From an uncultured Pelagibacteraceae bacterium (lineage in GTDB: Bacteria; Pseudomonadota; Alphaproteobacteria; Pelagibacterales; Pelagibacteraceae), in the NCBI GenBank assembly GCA_902561075.1, contig CACEOC010000008.1, positions 1-39,952 on the forward strand: a stretch of 39,952 nucleotides of DNA, in the 5' to 3' direction. Below, in pieces: positions 26,201-32,982 of this stretch. Numbering within the stretch: position 1 is the first letter of the stretch; each line of letters begins with the position of its first letter. The notes beneath the pieces were generated by a model, which worked only from the letters and a program-made list of their open reading frames with translations, made no database searches and had not been told where the DNA came from. The position numbers and the translations under genes are program-made.

Positions 26201-26350
26201 AGGTTATGTCTCCTTACATAATAAGTATAAAAACCTATCAAAAACAAAAGGAATAAAAAACCCTTTAATTATCCCTTAAAATATTAAGTTTTATAACGAT
26301 GGTTTTTAAAATGATTATAAAATAGAAATTATACTTGAGATTTCTTTTTT

Positions 26351-27406
26351 ATGGCAAGGATAAAATTTATAAACGTAGAAAAATCATTTGGTAATAACAA
26401 AGTTATTAAAAAATTTAATTTAGAAATTAATGATGGTGAGTTTACTGTTTTGGTAGGACCTTCTGGATGTGGAAAGTCTACCCTTTTAAGAATGATTTCA
26501 GGTCTAGAGAAAATAGATAATGGAAAGATACTTTTAAATAGAAATATTATTAATGATTTATTGCCCTCAAAAAGAGATATGGCGATGGTATTTCAATCTT
26601 ATGCCTTATATCCACACATGAATGTTTATGAAAATATGTCGTTTGGTCTAAAAATGGAAAAGATTTCTAAAAACGATATTCAAAAGAAAGTTAATCATGC
26701 GGCAAAGATACTTAAAATAAAACATCTTTTAGATAGAAAACCAGGACAATTGTCAGGAGGGCAAAGACAAAGAGTTGCAATAGGAAGAGCAATTTCCAGA
26801 AATCCAAAAATATTTTTATTTGATGAACCACTATCAAATTTAGATGCAGCATTGAGATCAGAAATGAGAGTTGAAATTTCTAAATTACATAAAAAAATAA
26901 AAACCAATATGATTTACGTTACTCACGACCAGGTAGAGGCTATGACTTTAGCTGATAAAATGGTTATTTTAAACGAGGGTAAAATTGAACAAGTCGGTTC
27001 CCCTGATGTGATATATAATTTACCTAATAATTTATTTGTTGCGGAATTTATTGGGACACCAAAGATGAATATTATCAAAATTAATAAGTCTAATATTATA
27101 AACAATAATACTTTAAGAATTTTTGAAAAAGAATACGAGTTTAAAAATTATAAATTTAGCAATGAAATATATTTAGGAATTAGACCAGAGCATATACATC
27201 CTAATCTTAAACATGAAATACAGTTTAATATTAATATTGATCTTGTAGAGAATTTGGGTTCTGACAAAATTATTTATGGTTTATACAAAGATAACGAAAT
27301 AAGAATAAGGACATCAGAAGACCTTTCTCAAAATAAAACAGGTTTTTCTTTCAATAAAAATAAAATCGTATTCTTCGATAGTAAAAAAAATAAACTTAAT
27401 TATTAA
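26351..27406 (+). CDS. ABC importer ATP-binding protein, MalK/UgpC-like
   Basis: This 351-residue ATPase has Walker [10 protein letters not shown] (residues 36-44), Q-loop [12 protein letters not shown], signature [14 protein letters not shown], Walker [14 protein letters not shown] and the switch His in [16 protein letters not shown]-terminal TOBE/MalK-like regulatory domain follows ([11 protein letters not shown]). It is transcribed away from the binding protein and presumably energises the two permeases at 22.4-24.8 kb, since the divergent arrangement brackets one promoter region. The 3' end is 5 bp from the convergent znuA gene. Confidence 0.92.
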   Translation: MARIKFINVEKSFGNNKVIKKFNLEINDGEFTVLVGPSGCGKSTLLRMISGLEKIDNGKILLNRNIINDLLPSKRDMAMVFQSYALYPHMNVYENMSFGLKMEKISKNDIQKKVNHAAKILKIKHLLDRKPGQLSGGQRQRVAIGRAISRNPKIFLFDEPLSNLDAALRSEMRVEISKLHKKIKTNMIYVTHDQVEAMTLADKMVILNEGKIEQVGSPDVIYNLPNNLFVAEFIGTPKMNIIKINKSNIINNNTLRIFEKEYEFKNYKFSNEIYLGIRPEHIHPNLKHEIQFNINIDLVENLGSDKIIYGLYKDNEIRIRTSEDLSQNKTGFSFNKNKIVFFDSKKNKLNY

Positions 27407-27411
27407 TTATA

Positions 27412-28434
27412 CTATGAGCAATCCTTTAAAGAATTAGACATATCTTTAATGAGCTGAAAGTACATATTTTTACCCTTATTTATATTAGCTCCTAGAGGAT
27501 CTAGAACACCAGTTTTAACACCTGTGTCACTTGCTATAGAATTTATTATATTAGGGTTAAACTGTGGTTCAGAAAAAATACATTTTGCTTTTTCATGCTC
27601 TATAACTTCTCTAATTTCAGATAATTGTTCTGCACCTGGCATTACATCTGGATTAACTGTTAAGGCACCTATAACATTTATACCAAATCTTTTTTCAAAG
27701 TATTGATAAGCGTCATGGAATACCACAAAGCTCGCATCTTTGTTAATTTCATTTTTTACTTCTTTAATAAGACCGTCTAAATCTTTAAGAAGTTTTTTTG
27801 AATTAGCTTTATATACTGAACTATTATCTTTATCTATTTTACTAAGTTGATTTGTTATTTTTTTTACAATTACTTTAGCATTTGATGGATCAAGCCAAAT
27901 GTGTGGGTCATACTCACCATGGGCATGTCCATGTTCATCATGTCCGTGATCATCGTGATCATCTTCCTTTTTACCATGTTCATCATGATCGTCATGGTCG
28001 TCATGATCATCTTCTTTTTTGGCATGCTCATCATTACCATGTTCATCGTGATCATCGTGACCTTCGAAAATATTTTTTTCTCTAAATTTTAGTTTTTTTA
28101 AACCACTTTGATCTAACAATTCAAAAACAACAGCATTTTTTGGGATACTTTTTAATGCTGAAGGTAAAAAACTTTCTAAATCCTCACCTACCCAAATAAC
28201 CAGGTCAGCTTTTTGAAGCATTTTTGCATGAGATGGCTTTATTTGAAAATTATGTGGTGAAGCAACACCATCTATTATTAGATCTGGTTCTCCGACACCC
28301 TCCATAATATAACTAGTTAATGAGTGCAAAGGTTTTATAGATGTGACAACGTTTATGTCAGCTTTTAAAGGTGTCAAAATTAATAATATGCCTGCTAATG
28401 GACCGAATAGTAATGATTTAGAAATTTTTTTCAT
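27412..28434 (-). CDS. znuA: Zinc ABC transporter substrate-binding protein ZnuA
   Basis: This 340-residue cluster A-I metal-binding protein starts with a signal peptide (KSLLFGPLAGILLILTPLKA). The family zinc ligands are in SPHNF (His61), YDPHIW (His178) and FHDAYQYFEKRFG. Between the two lobes, residues ~126-173 form a His/Asp/Glu-rich loop made of repeated DDHDDHDEHGKKE-like units, as in other ZnuA proteins, where it is thought to capture zinc. The gene is divergent from znuCB-zur and has AAGGAG before its ATG. Two Zur-like operators overlap its promoter, so repression by zinc is expected. Confidence 0.95.
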   Translation of the reverse strand: MKKISKSLLFGPLAGILLILTPLKADINVVTSIKPLHSLTSYIMEGVGEPDLIIDGVASPHNFQIKPSHAKMLQKADLVIWVGEDLESFLPSALKSIPKNAVVFELLDQSGLKKLKFREKNIFEGHDDHDEHGNDEHAKKEDDHDDHDDHDEHGKKEDDHDDHGHDEHGHAHGEYDPHIWLDPSNAKVIVKKITNQLSKIDKDNSSVYKANSKKLLKDLDGLIKEVKNEINKDASFVVFHDAYQYFEKRFGINVIGALTVNPDVMPGAEQLSEIREVIEHEKAKCIFSEPQFNPNIINSIASDTGVKTGVLDPLGANINKGKNMYFQLIKDMSNSLKDCS

Positions 28435-28454
28435 TTAATATCTCCTTACAAATT

Positions 28455-28485
28455 TGTTATAATATAATAGTGTTATAGTATAACA
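28455..28485. promoter_or_regulatory. Tandem Zur-type operators between znuA and znuC
   Basis: There are two 15-bp palindromes with centres 16 bp apart. TGTTATAGTATAACA at 28471-28485 is a perfect 7-1-7 inverted repeat, and TGTTATAATATAATA at 28455-28469 has one mismatch. They resemble Fur-family/Zur sites of alphaproteobacteria and sit beside the zinc importer and the zur gene. The first lies wholly within the spacer of the predicted znuA promoter and the second covers its -10 box, so a bound repressor would block it. The same sites probably govern znuC on the other strand. Confidence 0.82.
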
Positions 28486-28492
28486 TTGTCAT
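28464..28492 (-). promoter_or_regulatory. Predicted znuA promoter
   Basis: On the minus strand, ATGACA (28492-28487, -35) and TATTAT (28469-28464, -10) are separated by exactly 17 bp, each one base from consensus. The Zur-like palindromes occupy its spacer and -10 box. The znuA ATG is 30 bp downstream with AAGGAG in between. Confidence 0.55.
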
Positions 28493-28509
28493 AATACAAG
28501 GATTTAATA

Positions 28510-29256
28510 GTGGAAAGTTCAGATAATTTATTAGTAAAAATGGAAAATGCGGGAGTTTATGTAAACAATAAATGGTTGGTTAAAGATGTTTCTCTTGAAA
28601 TAGAAAAGGGTAAAATAATTACATTGATAGGTCCAAATGGGTCTGGAAAAACAACTACTGCTAAAATGGCTTTGGGTTTATATAAAAACATTAGCGGAAA
28701 AGTTGAAAAATTTACAAAAAAAATAGCTTATGTCCCTCAGAAAATCTCAATTGATTGGACTTTGCCTATAAGAGTATTTGACTTTATGAATTTGACTTCG
28801 GATTTACAAGACATGGAAATAAATGAAGCTTTAGAAATTACAGGTGCAAAACACCTTTTGAATAATGATTTAAAAAGTTTATCTGGTGGTGAATTTCAAA
28901 GAGTTTTAATGGCACGAGCTGTAGCAAAAAAACCAGATTTATTAGTTTTAGATGAACCTGTACAAGGAGTAGATTTCACAGGAGAGATTGAACTATATGA
29001 ATTAATAAAAAAAATATCTGAAACTTTGAAGTGTGGAATTTTACTGATATCTCATAATTTACACGTTGTTATGTCTAAAACAGACCATGTGGTATGCCTT
29101 AATGGTCATGTCTGCTGTTCAGGTACACCAATCTCTGTAGCAAATAATAAAAAATATCAAGAATTATTTGGTGAAAATGTTTCAAAAATATTATCTATTT
29201 ACGAGCATAAACACGACCATAAACATGGCGTAGATGGATCAGTTGAGGAAAATTAA
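28510..29256 (+). CDS. znuC: Zinc ABC transporter ATP-binding protein ZnuC
   Basis: This 248-residue ATPase has Walker A GPNGSGKTT, signature LSGGEFQRVLMARA, Walker B LLVLDEPVQGVD and switch His in LLISHNLHVVM. The signature-adjacent VQGVD and LHVVM are typical of ZnuC rather than other ABC ATPases. The C-terminus is His-rich (YEHKHDHKHG), another ZnuC trait. The start is GTG with AAGGA seven bases upstream; an ATG at 28540 (MENAGVYV) is an alternative. It lies 2 bp before znuB, in a znuC-znuB-zur operon. Confidence 0.94.
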   Translation: MESSDNLLVKMENAGVYVNNKWLVKDVSLEIEKGKIITLIGPNGSGKTTTAKMALGLYKNISGKVEKFTKKIAYVPQKISIDWTLPIRVFDFMNLTSDLQDMEINEALEITGAKHLLNNDLKSLSGGEFQRVLMARAVAKKPDLLVLDEPVQGVDFTGEIELYELIKKISETLKCGILLISHNLHVVMSKTDHVVCLNGHVCCSGTPISVANNKKYQELFGENVSKILSIYEHKHDHKHGVDGSVEEN

Positions 29257-29258
29257 AA

Positions 29259-30062
29259 ATGTTTGATGATTTTTTTATTAGAGCTTTGTTTGTTGGTATT
29301 GGTATGGCGCTTGTGACTGGTCCCTTGGGGTGTTTTGTTGTTTGGAGAAGACTGTCATTTTTTGGAGATACTTTAGCTCACTCAGCTTTGTTAGGAATTA
29401 CCATCGCTTATACAATGGAAATAAATATAGCCCTTTCGGTATTTATAATTTCATCAATTGTGGCTCTGATTTTATTAAAATTAGAGAAAACAACTAGTTT
29501 ACCTACAGATGCATTGTTAGGATTACTTGCCCACTCTTCTCTTGCTGTTGGATTAGTCGTTATAGGATTAATAGCAACAATTAGATTTGATTTAATGGGT
29601 TTATTATTTGGAGATATTTTAGCTGTGAATGTAAATGACATAATAATTGTATGGTTTGGTGGTGCATTAATTTTATTGGTTTTAAAATTAATATATAAAC
29701 CGCTATTTGCATCAACGGTTAATTACGAACTTGCAGAAGCAGAAGGAATGAAACCAGAAAAAGTGAAAGCAATATTTACATTGCTACTTGCAGCAATTAT
29801 TGCGATTTCAATTAAAATGGTTGGATTATTATTAATAACTGGAATGCTTATTTTGCCTGCTGCAATTGCCAGAAATATATCTTCAAATCCAAAAGGTATG
29901 GTAATTTATTCAGTTATTGCAGGTTTAATGTCTGTATTAATAGGTTTATTCAGTTCATTAGAAATAAATACACCCTCAGGTCCATCAATTATAACTGCTG
30001 GTTTAATATTGTTTGTTTTATCATTAATTAAAATTAAAAGGAGTTCTCAATTGAAAAGCTAA
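29259..30062 (+). CDS. znuB: Zinc ABC transporter permease ZnuB
   Basis: This 267-residue permease of the ABC-3 family has about eight hydrophobic segments. Family sequences are GPLGCFVVWRRLSFFGDTLAHSALLGITIAY, GLLFGDILAVNVNDI and GLLLITGMLILPAAIARNIS. It imports zinc with ZnuA and ZnuC across the inner membrane. It starts 2 bp after znuC and is followed by zur. Confidence 0.95.
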   Translation: MFDDFFIRALFVGIGMALVTGPLGCFVVWRRLSFFGDTLAHSALLGITIAYTMEINIALSVFIISSIVALILLKLEKTTSLPTDALLGLLAHSSLAVGLVVIGLIATIRFDLMGLLFGDILAVNVNDIIIVWFGGALILLVLKLIYKPLFASTVNYELAEAEGMKPEKVKAIFTLLLAAIIAISIKMVGLLLITGMLILPAAIARNISSNPKGMVIYSVIAGLMSVLIGLFSSLEINTPSGPSIITAGLILFVLSLIKIKRSSQLKS

Positions 30063-30084
30063 CTTTTCATTGATAAAAGAAATA

Positions 30085-30483
30085 ATGGCTCAAAAGCAAG
30101 AAAATTTATCAAAAAATCAAAAAATAGTTTTAGATTATATTGAAAAAGCAAATCAACCCTTAAAAGCATACTCAATTCTATTTAATGTTCAAAAGAAAGG
30201 TCTTAAAGCACCCCCTCAAGTATATAGAGCATTAGATAAGTTAATTGAGATGGGAAAAATTCATAAGATTGAAAGTAGAAATTCCTACATTGCTTGTCAA
30301 AATTCTAGTTGTCAATTAGAGAAAGCAACTGCATTTTCTATATGTGAGTCATGTGATAAAGTTACTGAAATTAGTAATCATAGTCTTTCTAAATATTTAT
30401 CAAATATTAAAGATAAAAATGGAATGAAATTTAATAGATATAACCTTGAGTTTTTTGGTTTGTGTAAAAAGTGTAAAGTATAA
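30085..30483 (+). CDS. zur: Zinc uptake regulator Zur (Fur family)
   Basis: This 132-residue Fur-family repressor has an N-terminal winged helix (SKNQKIVLDYIEKANQPLKAYSILFNVQKKGLKAPPQVYRALDKLIEMGKIHKIESRNSYIAC). The structural zinc site is CESC plus the terminal CKKC. The sensing region reads YIACQNSSCQLEKATAF, where Zur proteins usually have histidines (ACxHPH...H); a cysteine occupies that area instead. The ATG at 30085 is preferred over an in-frame TTG at 30070. As the last gene of znuC-znuB-zur it is probably autoregulated. It likely binds the TGTTATANTATAACA sites in this window. Confidence 0.9.
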   Translation: MAQKQENLSKNQKIVLDYIEKANQPLKAYSILFNVQKKGLKAPPQVYRALDKLIEMGKIHKIESRNSYIACQNSSCQLEKATAFSICESCDKVTEISNHSLSKYLSNIKDKNGMKFNRYNLEFFGLCKKCKV

Positions 30484-30521
30484 AATTTTTTAATTCTTTA
30501 ACAAATAAACAATAATTTCTG

Positions 30522-30550
30522 TTGACACTTTTAGTGATGTATTACACAAT
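30522..30550 (+). promoter_or_regulatory. Predicted promoter of the DsrE-like gene
   Basis: A perfect -35 TTGACA (30522-30527) is followed after 17 bp by CACAAT (30545-30550), which matches four of six -10 bases. The start codon is 37 bp downstream and a ribosome-binding site (AAGGAGA) precedes it. The Zur-like palindrome begins at the end of this -10 box. Confidence 0.55.
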
Positions 30551-30564
30551 GTTATATTATAACA
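30550..30564. promoter_or_regulatory. Zur-type operator upstream of the DsrE-like gene
   Basis: TGTTATATTATAACA is a perfect 7-1-7 palindrome, differing only in the central base from the perfect site between znuA and znuC (28471-28485). It covers the end of the predicted -10 box and the transcription start region, a position where a repressor would act. It is 66 bp after the zur stop codon, so the DsrE-like gene has its own zinc-responsive promoter (inference). Confidence 0.75.
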
Positions 30565-30587
30565 CTTTAAATTAAGGAGAATAATTT

Positions 30588-30965
30588 ATGAAAATTGCAT
30601 ATGTGTTTAAAAGTAGTATGGCTAGCACATTCCAACTTAATACCATGATATTACCTCAGTTAGAGGAAAATACACATTTAGTTGATGTTATAGGAATGTT
30701 TTTCTTTGATGACAACATTATGTGTCTTCAAAAAGGTAACCCATATGGTGAACGACTAGCAAAAATTGCTAAGGATAAGAAAATGCTTTTGATGGTTTGT
30801 GATCAGTGCGCGGTAAGAAGAGGACTAGCAGATGGTACCTTCGAGCAATGCGGTAGTGGTGAAGTAAAAGCAAAAGGCATGGTGGATGGTGTGGTGGCTG
30901 GATGTTTTCCACAATTATATAAGGCTTTAGGACCAAACGCCCCCGATCAAGTTATCACTCTATAA
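30588..30965 (+). CDS. DsrE-like (DsrE/SaoD-type) cysteine-rich protein, predicted Zur-regulated
   Basis: This 125-residue cytosolic protein opens with MKIAYVFKSSM, a first beta strand typical of the DsrE/DsrF-like fold, followed by LPQLEENTHLVDVIGMFFFDDNI. It has five cysteines: Cys46, a CDQC pair (71, 74), Cys88 in FEQCGSGEVKAKG and Cys106 in VAGCFPQLY. The conserved MVCDQCAVRRGLADG and GMVDGVVAGCFPQLYKAL segments recall a DsrE-related family of proteobacteria whose function is not established. DsrE-fold proteins often carry sulfur on cysteine, and this one could alternatively bind metal. Its own promoter carries a Zur-like operator, tying it to zinc limitation. Fold assignment is by recollection of motifs; function is unknown. 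Confidence 0.78.
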   Translation: MKIAYVFKSSMASTFQLNTMILPQLEENTHLVDVIGMFFFDDNIMCLQKGNPYGERLAKIAKDKKMLLMVCDQCAVRRGLADGTFEQCGSGEVKAKGMVDGVVAGCFPQLYKALGPNAPDQVITL

Positions 30966-31012
30966 TTGTAGATAATTAATTATTCAATAATTTAAATATC
31001 ATTTAAGATCAC

Positions 31013-31042
31013 TCTCTTCCCAATTTTTAAATTGGGAAGAGA
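31013..31042. terminator. Strong hairpin downstream of the DsrE-like gene
   Basis: A perfect 14-bp stem (31013-31026 with 31029-31042, loop of two T) reads TCTCTTCCCAATTT / AAATTGGGAAGAGA. It begins 47 bp after the DsrE-like stop codon. No T tract follows, so it is not a textbook intrinsic terminator; it may be a 3' stabiliser or processing site. Confidence 0.6.
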
Positions 31043-31063
31043 ATTGAGCTAATTTCTAATAAA

Positions 31064-31092
31064 TTGTAATAAATTCGTAACAAAAAAGTAAT
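31064..31092 (+). promoter_or_regulatory. Three 11-bp-period direct repeats (Pho-box-like) before the arsenate cassette
   Basis: TTGTAAT (31064-31070), TCGTAAC (31075-31081) and AAGTAAT (31086-31092) share the core GTAA(T/C) with exactly 11-bp phasing and AT-rich 4-bp spacers. This is the geometry of PhoB sites (7-bp repeats with 4-bp spacers, consensus CTGTCAT or CTGTAAC). They lie 22-50 bp before the start of the small membrane-protein gene. Low complexity of the surrounding sequence limits confidence. Confidence 0.4.
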
Positions 31093-31113
31093 AATTAAAA
31101 ATATGGAGATTTA

Positions 31114-31335
31114 ATGTTTATAAAAAAATATCTAAAGTGGATTAGTACGTTTTTAGTTTTAGTAGGAATACTTCTTACAAATTTAAATATATATCCGTTA
31201 AATATATATTTTCATGGATTAGGAGTTGTTGGATGGACTATTGCTGGATTTATGAGCAAAGATAAAGCAATTTTAACTAACTTTGGATTACAAATCCCAT
31301 TATTTGTAATTGGTATTTATAAAGTTATTTTTTAA
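31114..31335 (+). CDS. Small two-helix membrane protein heading the arsenate cassette
   Basis: This 73-residue protein has predicted membrane helices at about residues 8-26 (KWISTFLVLVGILLTNLNI) and 50-72 (IPLFVIGIYKVIF region), with the amphipathic stretch YFHGLGVVGWTIAGFMSKDK between. I do not assign it to a characterised family; similar short proteins occur widely in marine alphaproteobacteria. A ribosome-binding site GGAG lies 5 bases before the ATG. Its stop codon abuts the ATG of the arsenate-reductase gene, so it is cotranscribed. Function unknown. Confidence 0.72.
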   Translation: MFIKKYLKWISTFLVLVGILLTNLNIYPLNIYFHGLGVVGWTIAGFMSKDKAILTNFGLQIPLFVIGIYKVIF

Positions 31336-31767
31336 ATGAAGAATATATTGTTTGTATGCACGGGTAATTCAGCAAGAAGTATTATTGCTGAAAGTATAAT
31401 AAATAACGAGTATGAGGATATGTTTAAGGGTTTTAGTGCTGGGAGTAATCCAACAGGAAAAATTAATGAAGATGTGAGGAATTATTTATTATCGAAACAT
31501 TATGATCTTTCAAATTATAAATCTAAAAATTTTAATGAGTTTATTAATGGTCAAATTAAAATGGATTATGTTATTACAGTTTGTAATAATGCCAATTATG
31601 AAGTCTGTCCTATTTGGCCAAATAAAGATCAGATAATTCATTGGGATATAGAGGATCCTGTTAAATTACTTAATGAAACAAATGATTTAAATAAAAAAGA
31701 TGAAATAATAGAAAAAGTTTACAACAATATTCATAAAAGAATAAAGGAACTTATAAATGAAAAATAA
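31336..31767 (+). CDS. arsC: Thioredoxin-type arsenate reductase (low-molecular-weight phosphatase fold)
   Basis: This 143-residue protein has the phosphatase P-loop CTGNSAR (Cys9 in KNILFVCTGNSARSIIAE), the signature of thioredoxin-coupled arsenate reductases and LMW tyrosine phosphatases. The additional cysteine pair in VITVCNNANYEVCPIWP (spaced by seven residues), and the motif HWDIEDPVKL, match the arsenate-reductase branch and supply the disulfide cascade. It would convert arsenate to arsenite in the cytosol. It overlaps the aquaporin gene by 11 bp, the arsC-aqpS-like pairing known from rhizobial ars operons, supporting an arsenic role. A phosphatase role cannot be excluded. Confidence 0.88.
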   Translation: MKNILFVCTGNSARSIIAESIINNEYEDMFKGFSAGSNPTGKINEDVRNYLLSKHYDLSNYKSKNFNEFINGQIKMDYVITVCNNANYEVCPIWPNKDQIIHWDIEDPVKLLNETNDLNKKDEIIEKVYNNIHKRIKELINEK

Positions 31768-32416
31768 AAGCCGTTATTTCCTTGCTGAATTAATAGGAAG
31801 TTGTTTTTTAGTAATGATTATAGTTGGTTCGGGTTTAATGGCAGAAAACTTAACTGACGATGTTGCAGTAATGTTAATTGCAAACACTATAGCAACAGGA
31901 GCAGGTTTATTTGTGCTTATTACAGTATTTGCTGATGTATCAGGAGCTCACTTTAATCCATTTGTAAGTATCGCAATGGCAATAACTGGCAAATTAAAAA
32001 GGAAACTATTACCCTACTATATCATTGCTCAATTGGTTGGTTGCTTAATTGGTGTTGGTTTAGCTAATTTCTTTTTTGAACATGAGATTTATGAATTATC
32101 TACTAAGTCAAGAGATGGGATTTATATATTCACATCTGAAGTGATAGCAACATTAGGACTTATAGTGATAATTTTTGGGGCTATGAAGTCAGGTAAAATT
32201 GCTGTTGCTGCTAGTGTTGGTCTATATATTACTGCTGGTTATTGGTTTACCTCCTCTACTTCTTTTGCAAATCCAGCTGTTGCAATTGCTAGAACATTTA
32301 CAGAGTCTTTTACAGGTATTAGTTATCTAAACACTCCTTATTATATTTTAGCCGAGCTTGTAGGAATGTTAATTGCTGTATTTATTGTTAAAAAGTTATT
32401 TTTAGAAAAAAATTGA
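31757..32416 (+). CDS. MIP/aquaporin family channel, AqpS-like (putative arsenite efflux channel)
   Basis: This 219-residue protein has six membrane segments plus the two half-helix loops of aquaporins: HFNPFVS (residues 66-71, NPF instead of NPA) and FANPAVA (171-176, NPA kept). The selectivity-filter Arg that normally follows the second NPA is Val here, which I recall as a feature of the AqpS-like group found next to arsC. In Sinorhizobium, AqpS conducts arsenite out of the cell after ArsC reduces arsenate, and the 11-bp overlap with arsC here suggests the same. Other small neutral solutes remain possible. Confidence 0.87.
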   Translation: MKNKSRYFLAELIGSCFLVMIIVGSGLMAENLTDDVAVMLIANTIATGAGLFVLITVFADVSGAHFNPFVSIAMAITGKLKRKLLPYYIIAQLVGCLIGVGLANFFFEHEIYELSTKSRDGIYIFTSEVIATLGLIVIIFGAMKSGKIAVAASVGLYITAGYWFTSSTSFANPAVAIARTFTESFTGISYLNTPYYILAELVGMLIAVFIVKKLFLEKN

Positions 32417-32904
32417 AAAATATAAAACTTACCAATCAAATAAGTTTAATTAACAAAAAATTTAAAAAAAAAGAGTTTTATCATTATCTTAAAACTTCTA
32501 ATCTTTCATTAGTAATACCTAAGATTAAAGACAAATATGTAGTAGTTTCCCAAAAAAGAGTTCCAATTAACAAAATTAATTACGAGTTTCCTTCTGGCAT
32601 AGTGGAAAAAAAGGAAACAACTCTGCAATCAGCACAAAAAGAATTAAGAGAAGAAACAGGATATAGATCAAGATCAAAATTGACTAAAATAGTTAGTTTT
32701 TATACAGAGCCTGGACGACTAACTACTAAAATTACTGGTTATTACACAGAAGACTTAATTAAAATCTCGAAGCCAGAACAAGGTATTAGAATTCATCTTT
32801 TTAATCAAAGAGATATATTCAAATTAATATTAAATCAAAAATTCAATAATAGTTCTCATATAGCAATGTTTTTATATCTAATAACAATTCTTGAAAATCT
32901 ATAA
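32413..32904 (+). CDS. NUDIX hydrolase (ADP-ribose/ADP-sugar pyrophosphatase-like)
   Basis: This 163-residue protein has a NUDIX box GIVEKKETTLQSAQKELREETGY, agreeing with Gx5Ex7REUxEExGU except Lys for the first Arg. The upstream EFPSGIVEKKE and downstream FYTEPGRLTTKITGYYTED resemble ADP-ribose or sugar-nucleotide pyrophosphatases. It starts with TTG at 32413, overlapping the aquaporin stop codon by 4 bp, so it is part of the same transcript. A link between this hydrolase and arsenate handling is not established; substrate unknown. Confidence 0.85.
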   Translation: MKNIKLTNQISLINKKFKKKEFYHYLKTSNLSLVIPKIKDKYVVVSQKRVPINKINYEFPSGIVEKKETTLQSAQKELREETGYRSRSKLTKIVSFYTEPGRLTTKITGYYTEDLIKISKPEQGIRIHLFNQRDIFKLILNQKFNNSSHIAMFLYLITILENL

Positions 32905-32982
32905 ACCATAGGTTGTATCAAAATATCTTTTTTATTTAAGGATTATATGATTAAATTAATTTTAAATAATTCGGAGGCAGTA

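Noticed and set aside
26201..26350. Riboswitch or structured leader between the binding-protein and ATPase genes
   Set aside because: Apart from a good ribosome-binding site for the binding-protein gene, no stable stem or known riboswitch core was recognisable.
27870..28092. Several His/Met-rich open frames opposite and out of frame with znuA
   Set aside because: They mirror the repetitive His/Asp-encoding tract of znuA in other frames and have no independent support.
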